Under the pieces are notes generated by a model. That model worked only from the letters and a program-made list of their open reading frames with translations. It made no database searches and had not been told where the DNA came from. A stretch of DNA of 64,000 bases from CAYMZZ01 sp964395095 (GTDB lineage: Bacteria > Bacteroidota > Bacteroidia > Chitinophagales > Chitinophagaceae): NCBI GenBank assembly GCA_964395095.1, contig CAYMZZ010000014.1, positions 1 through 64,000 of the forward strand, given 5' to 3'. Below, piece after piece: positions 44,832 through 53,294 of this stretch; within the stretch, counting starts at the first letter, position 1, and each line of letters begins with the position of its first letter. The translations under genes were made by a program, and so were the position numbers.

Positions 44832-45263
44832 TTAATTGATGAGGTAGGCCATGCCACTATCCACCGGCTTGCACAAGTCGCCGATTTTTTGCTGGCGAAA
44901 AAGTTTCTCCAGTATATCGCGGGCTTCTTTATAGGTATGGTGGATAGGGCAGGGGCGCGTGGCGGAGCATTTGGACAGTCCCAGCCCGCATTCCTTAAAA
45001 ATTTCAGGCCCGTCAATGGCTTGCACGATCTCTATCATGGGAATTTTCAGTTGTTCCTTACTGATATAGAAGCCACCGGTAGGGCCCTTTGCGCTGTGAA
45101 TTATTTGTTGCTTCACCAGGGTTTGCAACAGCTTGCCCACCGTATGCTCACTGGCACGGATATGGTCGGCAATTTCCTTTACGCCTGATTTAGCGTCTGA
45201 CTTATGACGGATAGCCAGGTACAGCACGGCCTTGATCGCGGTTTTGCAGGTGAGACTAAGCAT
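44832..45263 (-). CDS. Rrf2-family regulator, NsrR-like
   Basis: 143 residues. A winged-helix N-terminus (LTCKTAIKAVLYLA; SEHTVGKLLQTLVKQQIIHSAKGPTGGF) is followed by cluster ligands Cys92, Cys99 and Cys105 (C-X6-C-X5-C). This is close to the Cys pattern of NsrR, the NO-sensing [Fe-S] repressor. It is the last gene of a six-gene operon and begins directly after the DUF59 gene's stop. It could autoregulate the operon when NO or oxidants destroy its cluster. RirA/IscR-like roles are alternatives. Confidence 0.88.
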   Translation of the reverse strand: MLSLTCKTAIKAVLYLAIRHKSDAKSGVKEIADHIRASEHTVGKLLQTLVKQQIIHSAKGPTGGFYISKEQLKIPMIEIVQAIDGPEIFKECGLGLSKCSATRPCPIHHTYKEARDILEKLFRQQKIGDLCKPVDSGMAYLIN

Positions 45264-45590
45264 TCATTCAGCATTTAAAAGTTGGCGGGCTTCCGCCGAT
45301 AGCATGGAATGGTTCCATCGCGGATCATAGCGCAGCATGATGGCCGCATCATATTCCGGCAATGCTTCCTGCAACGCTGCGCCGGCGGCATTGATGATGG
45401 ATTCGCCCATGGGACAAAATTGCGTGGTTAATGTCATCTCACAAAAAACCGCCCGCTGCTTTTCATCAAAATGCAAGTAATAGAGCAGGCCGAGGTCCAC
45501 GATATTGATACCCAGTTCCGGATCAATCACCGTACGCAGGGCATCAACGGCCCTCCTTCTGATTTCCATATCGTCTTTGGCATTAGCCAT
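45264..45590 (-). CDS. DUF59/MIP18-family Fe-S assembly factor
   Basis: 108 residues, with DPELGINIVDLGLLY and MTLTTQFCPM, both characteristic of the SufT/PaaD/MIP18 family that helps mature Fe-S proteins. The single Cys in TQFCPM is the conserved reactive one. It overlaps the membrane protein gene by 8 bp and abuts the Rrf2 gene. Its place in a RIC/hemerythrin operon supports a cluster-repair role. Confidence 0.87.
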   Translation of the reverse strand: MANAKDDMEIRRRAVDALRTVIDPELGINIVDLGLLYYLHFDEKQRAVFCEMTLTTQFCPMGESIINAAGAALQEALPEYDAAIMLRYDPRWNHSMLSAEARQLLNAE

Positions 45591-46878
45591 GCCCCGTCGC
45601 CTTATGCATCATCAATTTAAGGATATTAAAAATATAGAGCACGGAGCTGGCCAGTAGTAAAAATGCACCGGCATGCAGGATGTTGACCTGGCTGCAGAGG
45701 ATGCCGGTAAGAAACAGCGGGAATCCCAGCAGGTAGCAGAGCGTCATTCCGCGAAAGACCGCCGCATGATACAGTTCTTTTGGGTTAGGAGTGGCTTTTT
45801 TCCCAGCTATTTGCTGATACACTTTATTCCAGATAATAAAGGGGAGAGTCTTGAAAGTCATACCAAGTATCAGGGCGGTAATCCAGCCAAAGAAAATCAC
45901 AAAGCCATACACGATAATCAGGCGCATGTTTTCGCCCGAGGGCTGCATTGCGGCCAATACCAGCCCCAGCGCCATGGCTGCCGGGCCCAGCATCAGGGGC
46001 AGGGAAAGCAGGGATACCCGCATGGGGCCATCTACCCGGCGCCGGATGCGTAGCCGGTAGCATTGATAACAATAGCGAACAAATAAGAACAGCGCCATCG
46101 CGATCAGGGCAAGTGGTATCAGCAGCCAGCTACGATGGGTGGTTGTTAAAAACAGGAAGATAAAAAGCAACAGACCCATGTTGACCAGGCCATAGATCCA
46201 CCACAATGCTTTCTTATCATCATATTTCGACAACAGAAACATGGGAATCAGGCGACTGGCCACACCCATGATCAGTAATAAGAACCAACCCGCAATACCC
46301 ATGTGCGCGTGCATGGGGAGGTAGTCGAGTGAACCCGCCGGAAGAATGGGGGTTGTGAAATTATAAACCAGTATGAGACCCACCACACAGGTGGCCAGCA
46401 ACCAAAGCACGGAGGTGAATACAAACAGGGCGTGAATATTTTCCTTCTTGCTGCGATGCATACTCACACCCAGGTTGATGAGATAGGCGAGGATGGCCAG
46501 TATGATCAGGCGACCGCCCCATTTGGCGGGCCAGCCCATATCGAAAACATAGAAGCCATAAGCGAGTAGGGGTATGCCGAACGCCGCGAAGAAAAAGCAG
46601 AGCCGGGCAAGACGCTTACTATACAATTCACCCTCGATCAGTACAGGCACCAGTTGGTGACCCGAGCCCAGGATGATCATGGTACCCCAGCCAAGCGCCA
46701 TAATATGCACAATGGCCAGGCTATGCGGGTGGAAATAATGACCGGCAACATGGGTTGCTGATAACAACAACAACAGACAGCCCAACACAAAGGCGAAGGC
46801 CGCGTAGAGGTAAAAGGGCAACACCAGCCGATTCGGCGTGGTGGAGGGCAAGGGTTGTATGGTTTCCGCGGCAGACAT
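45583..46878 (-). CDS. Heme-copper oxidase subunit I-like/NnrS-like membrane protein
   Basis: 431 residues, about 12 membrane helices. Conserved His occur in LAIVHIMALGWGTMIILGSGHQLVP (His58, His74) and in LPMHAHMGIAGWFLLLIMG, resembling low-spin heme ligands of CcoN/NorB-type oxidases and of NnrS. No clear full set of CuB His was picked out, so it may bind heme without being a complete oxidase. NnrS proteins protect against NO, which matches the operon. It sits 1 bp from the DUF2249 gene. Confidence 0.7.
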   Translation of the reverse strand: MSAAETIQPLPSTTPNRLVLPFYLYAAFAFVLGCLLLLLSATHVAGHYFHPHSLAIVHIMALGWGTMIILGSGHQLVPVLIEGELYSKRLARLCFFFAAFGIPLLAYGFYVFDMGWPAKWGGRLIILAILAYLINLGVSMHRSKKENIHALFVFTSVLWLLATCVVGLILVYNFTTPILPAGSLDYLPMHAHMGIAGWFLLLIMGVASRLIPMFLLSKYDDKKALWWIYGLVNMGLLLFIFLFLTTTHRSWLLIPLALIAMALFLFVRYCYQCYRLRIRRRVDGPMRVSLLSLPLMLGPAAMALGLVLAAMQPSGENMRLIIVYGFVIFFGWITALILGMTFKTLPFIIWNKVYQQIAGKKATPNPKELYHAAVFRGMTLCYLLGFPLFLTGILCSQVNILHAGAFLLLASSVLYIFNILKLMMHKATGHG

Positions 46879-46879
46879 T

Positions 46880-47689
46880 TCAGTCTTTAAAAATGAGGAG
46901 ATGCACTTCCCCTTCGCTGATCTTGCGGGCTCTGAACTGGAAGCCCCGGTCTTTTAATTCGGGTAATAAAAAAATGGGAATTCGCTTGTGGTACACAAAT
47001 AAGGCTTCTCCTGCCTTCAGTCCGTCCAGCTTTTCCAGGATACGCAGCATGGGCAGGGGCATATCCAGTTCCCGCACATCAATGGTCTGCGTCTTTTCGG
47101 CAAATCGTTCCCGCTGAAAGATCCAGTCATCTGCACTAAAATCTTCTAATCCGGCAGGAGGGGGTACATCGCTTTTCTTATAAAACCAGGTGTAGAGTTT
47201 TTCATCGCTGATGGTTTCGGTGTAGGCCTCAAACCCCTGCTTCCCGAGCAAATAGATCAGGGGAAGCGGTTCAAAGTTATTGACGAGGCGTAATACCTGT
47301 CCGGTATGCAGTTGCTTTATCCTGTGCAGGATGAGTTGCAGCGGGTCTTCTCCTTTCTCTATCAGGGGTCTTACATCCAGTTCAAGGATATTGTTAGGGT
47401 GGAGCCGCTTCAAAAATTCCGGCACTTCATCCTTGCTTCCTCTTGGTTCGGGTTTGGGTACCGTATCATCGAAATCAAACCCAAGGGGGCGCAAGCTATT
47501 GTAAAAGTCCTCCACCTGGCAGCCTCCCATTTTGGCGGCCATGGCTATGCTGGCCCTTCCCGCTATCAATTTGCGAAGCACCGGGTTGCGCAATTTCACA
47601 AAACCTGGCGAAAGCGCTACGATGGCTTCCAGGGCTTCAGGCTTATGCTTTAGCAGGGCCGATATACGGGTTTGGGCATTGATGGTCAT
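46880..47689 (-). CDS. DUF1858 plus two DUF2249 domains
   Basis: 269 residues. The N-terminal DUF1858 (about 1-65; TRISALLKHKPEALEAIV, GGCQVEDFYNSL) is followed by two DUF2249 domains. The first (about 100-170) contains LDVRPLIEKGEDP, HTGQVLRLVNNFEPLPLIYLL. The second (about 198-268) contains IDVRELDMPLPMLRILEKLDGL. DUF2249 occurs with RIC/ScdA and hemerythrin proteins; the function is unknown, perhaps sulfur- or metal-carrier-like. It overlaps the hemerythrin gene by 4 bp. Confidence 0.8.
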   Translation of the reverse strand: MTINAQTRISALLKHKPEALEAIVALSPGFVKLRNPVLRKLIAGRASIAMAAKMGGCQVEDFYNSLRPLGFDFDDTVPKPEPRGSKDEVPEFLKRLHPNNILELDVRPLIEKGEDPLQLILHRIKQLHTGQVLRLVNNFEPLPLIYLLGKQGFEAYTETISDEKLYTWFYKKSDVPPPAGLEDFSADDWIFQRERFAEKTQTIDVRELDMPLPMLRILEKLDGLKAGEALFVYHKRIPIFLLPELKDRGFQFRARKISEGEVHLLIFKD

Positions 47690-48180
47690 ACCACTATTTT
47701 TTGCTGCCAGAAATGATCCGACCAGTTGTTGTCTACACTATTTCCGTCATTGGGCATTCTTTTGGCAATCTTCGAGAGCTCCGCTTCACCCAACTGTTCC
47801 TGTAAGTGGGCAAATAGTTCGCGCTCCTCGAAGCGGATATGTTTTTCCAGCGTATCGGCAAACTGCTCCAGCAGGCGAACATTGCCCTTCTTCTCCTCGA
47901 TTTGGCCGATCAGTCTTTTGATGATCTGGTGTTCCGCTTCGGCCTGCCGGCGCAGGGGATCACGGGCATCGAGGGCGGTGAAGAGCAATACTTCTTCGGC
48001 ATTAAAATGTTGCTCCAGGTCCGCTCCAAAAAAATAGAGCGTGTAGGCCGCTATCCGCTCCGGACTCACGCCGGTTTTAATTCCCTGCCGGATCTTCCAA
48101 ACGAGCAGCAGTCCGAAATGATGGTCTTTGGAAAAGGAGATGATCGCAGGATCGCGTTTGATGGGCATGGGCTGTTTCAT
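47686..48180 (-). CDS. Hemerythrin HHE-domain protein
   Basis: 164 residues from ATG 48180 (MKQPMPIKRDPAIISF); an upstream ATG would add 43 residues antisense to the ScdA C-terminus. A four-helix di-iron bundle is shown by SKDHHFGLLLVWKIR, LEQHFNAEEVLLF, AEAEHQIIKRLIG and EKHIRFEERELF. Such proteins bind O2 or NO or shuttle iron. It lies 4 bp after the RIC gene. Confidence 0.87.
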   Translation of the reverse strand: MKQPMPIKRDPAIISFSKDHHFGLLLVWKIRQGIKTGVSPERIAAYTLYFFGADLEQHFNAEEVLLFTALDARDPLRRQAEAEHQIIKRLIGQIEEKKGNVRLLEQFADTLEKHIRFEERELFAHLQEQLGEAELSKIAKRMPNDGNSVDNNWSDHFWQQKIVV

Positions 48181-48184
48181 GGTC

Positions 48185-49111
48185 TTATGATTTGAGTTGT
48201 GAAAGCGCTTTTGGACAAAGCACATTGTTTTCAAGATGGATATGCATCTCCAGATCTGTCTGAAAATCGCGCAGCATGCGATACAGAATGCTATAGCTGC
48301 TGCAGGCATCTTCGGGAATGGTATAACCGTTGGAAAGCTGCTGAATAATGGCCAGCTTTTTCCCTACCTGGGTATGCTCATCCTGCATGCTGTTGAGCAT
48401 CTGCTCCAGCGAATCAGGAATGGTTCCTGATTGCGACATCGCTTTTACGGCGGGGAACAATACGGTTTCTTCTTCTTCCAGGTGCGCCACCAGTTCATTG
48501 TTGATTTCGACAACAAGCTGGTTGATGGGCGATAGCTCGGGATGGCTTTTCCCGTGTACCCGGTTCACTTTGGCGGCATAGCTGAGCAGGTCCGGCAGGG
48601 TCTTGCGCACATAGCTGTGGTGGACGTTCACTATATAATCAGCGAGAAAATGCAGAGACCACTCCTGAAAGGAAAGGGGTTGGGCTTCGGTTACCGGGTC
48701 GGCCTGTTGCAATTCCTGCTCTATACGGGTACTGTCCAAACCCTTCTCGGCGCAGGCTTCCTTTACGGTTTTCTTGCCACCGCAGCAAAAGTCGATACCA
48801 TATTTTTTAAAGATGGCTACTTTGCGAAGGTCTTTGGCCGCGATTTCGCCGATGGTTTCTTCCGGCTCATCGGCATTCCTTTTGCGGATATTCACGCGCC
48901 AGCTTTCAGGACCCTGCTCCAGGTACTGCCATTCAAAACTATTGCCCCTTTCGCCGAGAAGCTGATAATACAGCGGCTTGGGGTCATGATCATTATGAAT
49001 GGTGAGCGTGTCGCCTGCGTGCAGCTCATCAAACATTTGGAAAATGGTAGGATGCTTTTGCCGGGGCTCCAGGGTAGTCACATCGAGAAATAGGCCAGTA
49101 GTCGGATTCAT
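48185..49111 (-). CDS. RIC/ScdA-type di-iron repair protein with N-terminal DUF2249
   Basis: 308 residues from ATG 49111; a longer frame to 49501 has no homology-like sequence. The N-terminal DUF2249 (about 19-75) is fused to the ScdA_N segment YGIDFCCGGKKTVKEAC (Cys109, Cys110, Cys120) and a hemerythrin domain (about 150-300) with HHSYVRKTLP, HLEEEETVLFP, DEHTQVGKKL and HIHLENNVL. RIC proteins repair Fe-S clusters damaged by NO or peroxide. First gene of the operon; palindromic candidate operators lie just upstream. Confidence 0.9.
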   Translation of the reverse strand: MNPTTGLFLDVTTLEPRQKHPTIFQMFDELHAGDTLTIHNDHDPKPLYYQLLGERGNSFEWQYLEQGPESWRVNIRKRNADEPEETIGEIAAKDLRKVAIFKKYGIDFCCGGKKTVKEACAEKGLDSTRIEQELQQADPVTEAQPLSFQEWSLHFLADYIVNVHHSYVRKTLPDLLSYAAKVNRVHGKSHPELSPINQLVVEINNELVAHLEEEETVLFPAVKAMSQSGTIPDSLEQMLNSMQDEHTQVGKKLAIIQQLSNGYTIPEDACSSYSILYRMLRDFQTDLEMHIHLENNVLCPKALSQLKS

Positions 49112-49127
49112 ATAGTGATGATTTTTA

Positions 49128-49142
49128 TTGTTGATACAACAA
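49128..49142. promoter_or_regulatory. TTGTTG-ATA-CAACAA palindrome before the RIC operon
   Basis: Perfect 6-bp inverted repeat with a 3-base centre, 17-31 bp upstream of the RIC start. It overlaps a poor -7 match (TACCTTGT, minus strand). It may be a leader operator or translational hairpin. Confidence 0.4.
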
Positions 49143-49167
49143 AGGTAGGATGGCCGGACTGAATAAA

Positions 49168-49187
49168 AGTATTTAAATACCGGTATT
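49168..49187. promoter_or_regulatory. Overlapping palindromes GTATTTAAATAC and AAATACCGGTATTT: candidate operator of the RIC operon
   Basis: Two perfect palindromes share AAATAC, giving three half-sites GTATTT-AAATAC-GGTATTT. The core resembles the published NsrR-type consensus (GTATTT then AAATAC), though the usual 1-base centre is missing. On the minus strand the site lies 22-41 bp upstream of the weak -7, where it would cover the -33 region and could repress. Confidence 0.55.
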
Positions 49188-49373
49188 TTCATAAACCTGA
49201 CGAGAATCATGTTTTTGGCGAAGAATTGAAGGCAAACCGGCAGATCGGCAAAGAAGCTATTGTTAAACTGTTGGTGCTGAAATCCTGCGGCGCTATGTCC
49301 TATATCATGTATTTGTTTGATCCATATCATTTGACCAACCAAATCATGACAATAGTTTTCCGTACCTATTGTT

Positions 49374-50117
49374 ATGCGACTGTATTTTCTATTTTTATCG
49401 ATAGTAATGGTTCCGGCTGCGATGGGGCAGGATGCTACGGAAATCGTTAAAACCGCCGACGCGCGTATGCGCGGTAAAACCTCGCAGGCCCTGATTACCA
49501 TTCAAACGGTGCGGCCCGGCTGGACCCGGGAGATGAAGGTAAAAACATGGATGAAAGGAACCGACCTGGCGATGATACTGATACAATCGCCTGCCAATGA
49601 AAGAGGAATCGTGTACCTGAAGCGGCGAAAAGAAGTCTGGAACTGGCTGCCCTCCCTCGAGAAAATCATCAAACTACCTCCCTCCATGATGAGCCAGTCG
49701 TGGATGGGTACCGATTTTACCAATGATGATCTGGTGAAAGAGTCATCCATTGTGTTTGATTACACCCATCAACTGATCGGAGATACCGTTATAGCCGAAA
49801 GAGATTGTTACCAGGTTCGGATGCTGCCCAAACCCGAAGCCGCCGTGGTATGGGGGCAATTGATTGTGTGCATCGACAAAAAGGATTACCTCGAATTGCA
49901 TACCCGTTTTTATGACGAAGAAGGTACCATGGTCAACAGCATGAATGCCTACGATATAAAGAAAATGGACAACCGCACCATACCTACCCGTTTTGAAATG
50001 ATACCCGCCGATAAGCCCGGAAGAAAAACGGTGATGATCTATGAGCAGGTATTCTATGACCGCCCTATGGATGATGGTTTTTTCACCACCGAACAGATGA
50101 AGCAAGTAAACAAATAG
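49374..50117 (+). CDS. LolA-like outer-membrane lipoprotein-sorting protein
   Basis: 247 residues with a signal peptide (MRLYFLFLSIVMVPAAMG). The half-barrel LolA-like fold of the 'outer membrane lipoprotein-sorting protein' group is indicated by the family motif SWMGTDFTNDDLV and by KVWNWLPSLEKIIKLP-type sequence. Such proteins carry hydrophobic cargo through the periplasm. It begins a five-gene operon with two permeases, an ATPase and a barrel; the next gene starts 3 bp later. Confidence 0.8.
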   Translation: MRLYFLFLSIVMVPAAMGQDATEIVKTADARMRGKTSQALITIQTVRPGWTREMKVKTWMKGTDLAMILIQSPANERGIVYLKRRKEVWNWLPSLEKIIKLPPSMMSQSWMGTDFTNDDLVKESSIVFDYTHQLIGDTVIAERDCYQVRMLPKPEAAVVWGQLIVCIDKKDYLELHTRFYDEEGTMVNSMNAYDIKKMDNRTIPTRFEMIPADKPGRKTVMIYEQVFYDRPMDDGFFTTEQMKQVNK

Positions 50118-50120
50118 GCT

Positions 50121-51338
50121 ATGTGGATTATCCTGCTGGCATGGAAGAATATCTGGCGCAACCGCAGCCGCACCCTCATCACGGTGGCCGCCCTCTTCTT
50201 TGCCGTGATACTGGCCACCCTGGCCGAAAGCCTCAAGCAGGGCATATTCGATAACCTGGTCAAGAATGTGGTCAGCTTCTATACGGGTTATCTGCAGGTA
50301 CATAAGCAGGGATACCAGGACGAACAAATACTGGATAACAGTTTTCTTCGTTCGAAGAAAGTAGAAGATGTTTTATACAACAATAAGAAAATAACTGCCG
50401 CCTCGCCGAGGCTGGAGTCTTTTGCGTTGGCATCCTCCGCTTCCATCACAAAAGGTTGCCAGGTGGTGGGGATCCAGCCTGCCACCGAGTCGGCCCTCAC
50501 CGGGCTGAAAGAAAAAATGGTAGACGGTGAATATATCCAGGATAGCGATAAGTCTGTATTATTATCGGCCGGCCTGGCAGATCATTTGCAACTGCGGGTA
50601 GGGGATACCATCGTGCTGATCGGGCAGGGCTATCATGGCGCCATGGCGGCCGGTCAATATCCTATAAAGGGCATTCTGCACTTTGGTTCACCCCAGCTCA
50701 ACGACCGGGTGCTGTTCATGCCACTGGGTCTTGCACAATACCTTTTCAGCGCGGAAGAAAGGGTTACCAGCCTGGTGGTTTCTATCAAGAACGACAAGCA
50801 GCTCGACGCCATCGCAGCGGAAATCCGTGAAAGTCTTGGTAAGGACTATGAAGTCATGACCTGGGAACAATTGCTGCCCGATATCCGGCAACATATATCG
50901 GCCGATTCCAACAACATGAAATTTGTGCAGGGCTTTCTCTACCTGCTCGTGGCTTTTGGCATTTTCAGTACCCTCATCATGATGATGCTGGAACGGAAAT
51001 ACGAAATGGGAATGCTGGTGGCCATCGGCATGAAGAAAATAAAACTGGTCTGGCTCTTCCTCGCCGAATCGGTGATCACCGTTTTGATGGGTTGCCTTGC
51101 AGGTATCCTGGCCAGCATACCCCTTGTGCATTATTTCAAGCGCTATCCCATCCGCATGGGTGGCGAAACGGCGGAAGCTTACCAGCGATTTGGGTTTGAA
51201 CCCATTTTCCCCACTTCTACAGAAAGTTCCATTTTTCTATACCAGGCACTGATCGTATTGATCATGGGTCTGATCCTCTCGCTTTACCCCATCAGCAAGG
51301 CGATACGATTGGACCCGGTAACCGCCATGAAAAGATAA
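50121..51338 (+). CDS. ABC permease, FtsX/LolE-type (first)
   Basis: 405 residues. The topology is one N-terminal helix (LAWKNIWRNRSRTLITVAALFFAVILATLA), a large periplasmic domain (about 50-265) and three C-terminal helices with the FtsX signature (LVAFGIFSTLIMMMLERKYEMGMLVAIGM). It ends DPVTAMKR, as LolC/E and MacB-like permeases often do. It pairs with the second permease to form a heterodimer. Confidence 0.87.
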   Translation: MWIILLAWKNIWRNRSRTLITVAALFFAVILATLAESLKQGIFDNLVKNVVSFYTGYLQVHKQGYQDEQILDNSFLRSKKVEDVLYNNKKITAASPRLESFALASSASITKGCQVVGIQPATESALTGLKEKMVDGEYIQDSDKSVLLSAGLADHLQLRVGDTIVLIGQGYHGAMAAGQYPIKGILHFGSPQLNDRVLFMPLGLAQYLFSAEERVTSLVVSIKNDKQLDAIAAEIRESLGKDYEVMTWEQLLPDIRQHISADSNNMKFVQGFLYLLVAFGIFSTLIMMMLERKYEMGMLVAIGMKKIKLVWLFLAESVITVLMGCLAGILASIPLVHYFKRYPIRMGGETAEAYQRFGFEPIFPTSTESSIFLYQALIVLIMGLILSLYPISKAIRLDPVTAMKR

Positions 51339-51348
51339 ACTTATACCG

Positions 51349-52563
51349 ATGCTACTGATACTGTCATGGCGAAATATCTGGCGCAACAAAGCGCGAAGCC
51401 TGGTGATCATGCTATCGGTGGCCGTCGGGCTTTTGGCGGGCATTGCCGTGATGGCCCTCTACAAAGGCATGCTCAAGAGCAGGGTGCGCACGGTGATCGA
51501 CCGCGAACTGGGTCATTTGCAAATTCATCACCCGGGTTTTCAGCAGGATCAGCATCCATCTTATATCCTCGCCGAAGGCGAGGAGCTCCTGCGCCGGCTG
51601 GAGGCCGATGCCCGGGTAGATGCACTCATGCCCCGAACCATCGCGCAGGGGATGTTGGTTACAACAACCGGCAGCGCCGGTGTGCAGATCAATGCCGTGC
51701 AGCCGGAACGCGAATACCAGGGATCACAGCTCGGTCAGAAGATAAAGGAGGGGAGCGGTTTTGAAAAGGGAAAGACCAACCAAATCCTCATTGGGAGAAA
51801 ACTGGCCCGCAAAATGAAACTGAAAACCGGCGCCAAGCTGGTGCTCACTTTCGCGGATAAGGACGATAACCTGGTATCCTCCGCCTTTCGCATTGCCGGA
51901 ATTTATCAATCTGGTAATGATCCGCTCGACGAGATGAACGTTTATCTCCTGCAATCCACCCTCAATGAATTATTACAGACCGGTAACGGCTTTCATGAGC
52001 TCGCGGTGCATCTGCGCAACGATGCCGACCTGCCGGCACTGTTGCAGGAACTGCAACGCAGCTATCCGCAGCTCCGGATTGAATCCTGGCAGGATTTATC
52101 GCCCGAAACGGATCTGATGGTGAAAACCGTGGATCAGTATTCCGTGATCATCCTCGCGATTGTGCTGGTGGCACTCGCATTTGGCATTCTCAACACCATG
52201 CTGATGGCGGTACTGGAACGTACCCGCGAAATCGGGATGATGACGGCGCTGGGCATGTCGCGCTTGCGCATTTTTTTCCTGGTGATGATGGAAACCATTT
52301 TTCTTACCCTGGCGGGAGCACCACTGGGTCTGGGCCTGGCCTTCCTGATCTCGAGCCATTACCAAAAAAATGGATTAGACCTTTCCGGTATGGGAGAAGA
52401 TATGATGGCCAGTTTTGGATTTGAAACCATGGTGTACCCGGAATTTCCCTGGGACAAAATTACCATGGTGATGATCATGGTGGGCATCACCGCCCTGCTG
52501 GCCTGCCTGCTTCCATCCTGGAAGGCATTGCGGATGCAGCCGGTAGAGGCATTAAAAAAATAA
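51349..52563 (+). CDS. ABC permease, FtsX/LolE-type (second)
   Basis: 404 residues with the same four-helix topology: N-terminal SWRNIWRNKARSLVIMLSVAVG, then the C-terminal block AFGILNTMLMAVLERTREIGMMTALGM, ending MQPVEALKK. It is clearly paralogous to the preceding permease but diverged in the periplasmic domain. The gap to the first permease is 10 bp and to the ATPase 8 bp. Confidence 0.87.
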   Translation: MLLILSWRNIWRNKARSLVIMLSVAVGLLAGIAVMALYKGMLKSRVRTVIDRELGHLQIHHPGFQQDQHPSYILAEGEELLRRLEADARVDALMPRTIAQGMLVTTTGSAGVQINAVQPEREYQGSQLGQKIKEGSGFEKGKTNQILIGRKLARKMKLKTGAKLVLTFADKDDNLVSSAFRIAGIYQSGNDPLDEMNVYLLQSTLNELLQTGNGFHELAVHLRNDADLPALLQELQRSYPQLRIESWQDLSPETDLMVKTVDQYSVIILAIVLVALAFGILNTMLMAVLERTREIGMMTALGMSRLRIFFLVMMETIFLTLAGAPLGLGLAFLISSHYQKNGLDLSGMGEDMMASFGFETMVYPEFPWDKITMVMIMVGITALLACLLPSWKALRMQPVEALKK

Positions 52564-52571
52564 ACAGTACC

Positions 52572-53294
52572 ATGGAACATCCCGTAATTGACGCGCACGA
52601 TGTAAGCAAAGTGTATAATCCCCACGGCATACCCGTGTATGCGGTCAACAATGTGCACCTGCACCTCAACCGGGGCGAGTTCACCGCGCTGGTAGGTCCC
52701 TCGGGCTCGGGCAAAACCACCCTGCTCAACCTTATCGGCGGCCTCGACCGGCCCGACCAGGGAAGGATTGTCGTAAACGATACCGATATCACGCGACTGA
52801 GCCATTCCGAACTCGTGCAGTTCCGGCTGCAGCATATCGGTTTTGTATTTCAATCCTTCAACCTGATTCCCGTACTCACGGCCAGGGAGAACGCGGAGTT
52901 TGTGATGCTCCTTCAAAAAGTGAAAAAGCAGGAGCGTGATCAACGTATGCAGCAATTGTTTGAAGAAATAGGCATGAAGGATCAGATGAACCGGCGACCG
53001 GCCCAGCTCTCCGGCGGGCAGCAGCAAAGGGTGGCGATTGCGCGGGCCCTGGCCTCGCGACCGCAATTTATTCTGGCCGATGAGCCCACAGCCAATCTCG
53101 ATTCGGTATCTGCCTCCAACCTGCTCAACCTGATGGAAAAGATGAACCGGGAAGAGCAGATGACTTTTTTGTTTTCCACCCACGATCAGCGTGTGATTGA
53201 GCGAGCCCGGCGCGTGATAAGGTTGGTAGATGGACGCATTGATTCCGATACCGCCAGCGTGCCCACCGCCGTGCCACATAAATCCCTGTCATGA
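52572..53294 (+). CDS. LolD/MacB-type ABC ATPase
   Basis: 240 residues. Walker A is GPSGSGKTT, the Q-loop lies in FVFQSFNLIPVLTARENAEF, the signature is LSGGQQQRVAIARAL, Walker B is FILADEPTANLD, and the switch His is in STHDQRV. All key residues are present. It powers the two permeases; its 3' end overlaps the barrel gene start by 4 bp (ATGA). Confidence 0.93.
   Translation: MEHPVIDAHDVSKVYNPHGIPVYAVNNVHLHLNRGEFTALVGPSGSGKTTLLNLIGGLDRPDQGRIVVNDTDITRLSHSELVQFRLQHIGFVFQSFNLIPVLTARENAEFVMLLQKVKKQERDQRMQQLFEEIGMKDQMNRRPAQLSGGQQQRVAIARALASRPQFILADEPTANLDSVSASNLLNLMEKMNREEQMTFLFSTHDQRVIERARRVIRLVDGRIDSDTASVPTAVPHKSLS

Noticed and set aside
45583..46878. Annotation as a full cbb3 cytochrome oxidase subunit I
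   Set aside because: It is shorter than typical CcoN, I could not identify the full set of heme and CuB His, and no CcoO/CcoP genes are nearby.
49329..49344. ATTTG-N6-CAAAT as a Crp/Fnr-type operator before the LolA-like gene
   Set aside because: Half-sites do not match the TGTGA or TTGAT consensus, and short AT-rich repeats of this kind occur often by chance.
49112..49501. N-terminal extension of RIC to 49501
   Set aside because: The extra 130 residues have no homology-like features and would bury the promoter and operator palindromes and the start of the LolA-like gene.
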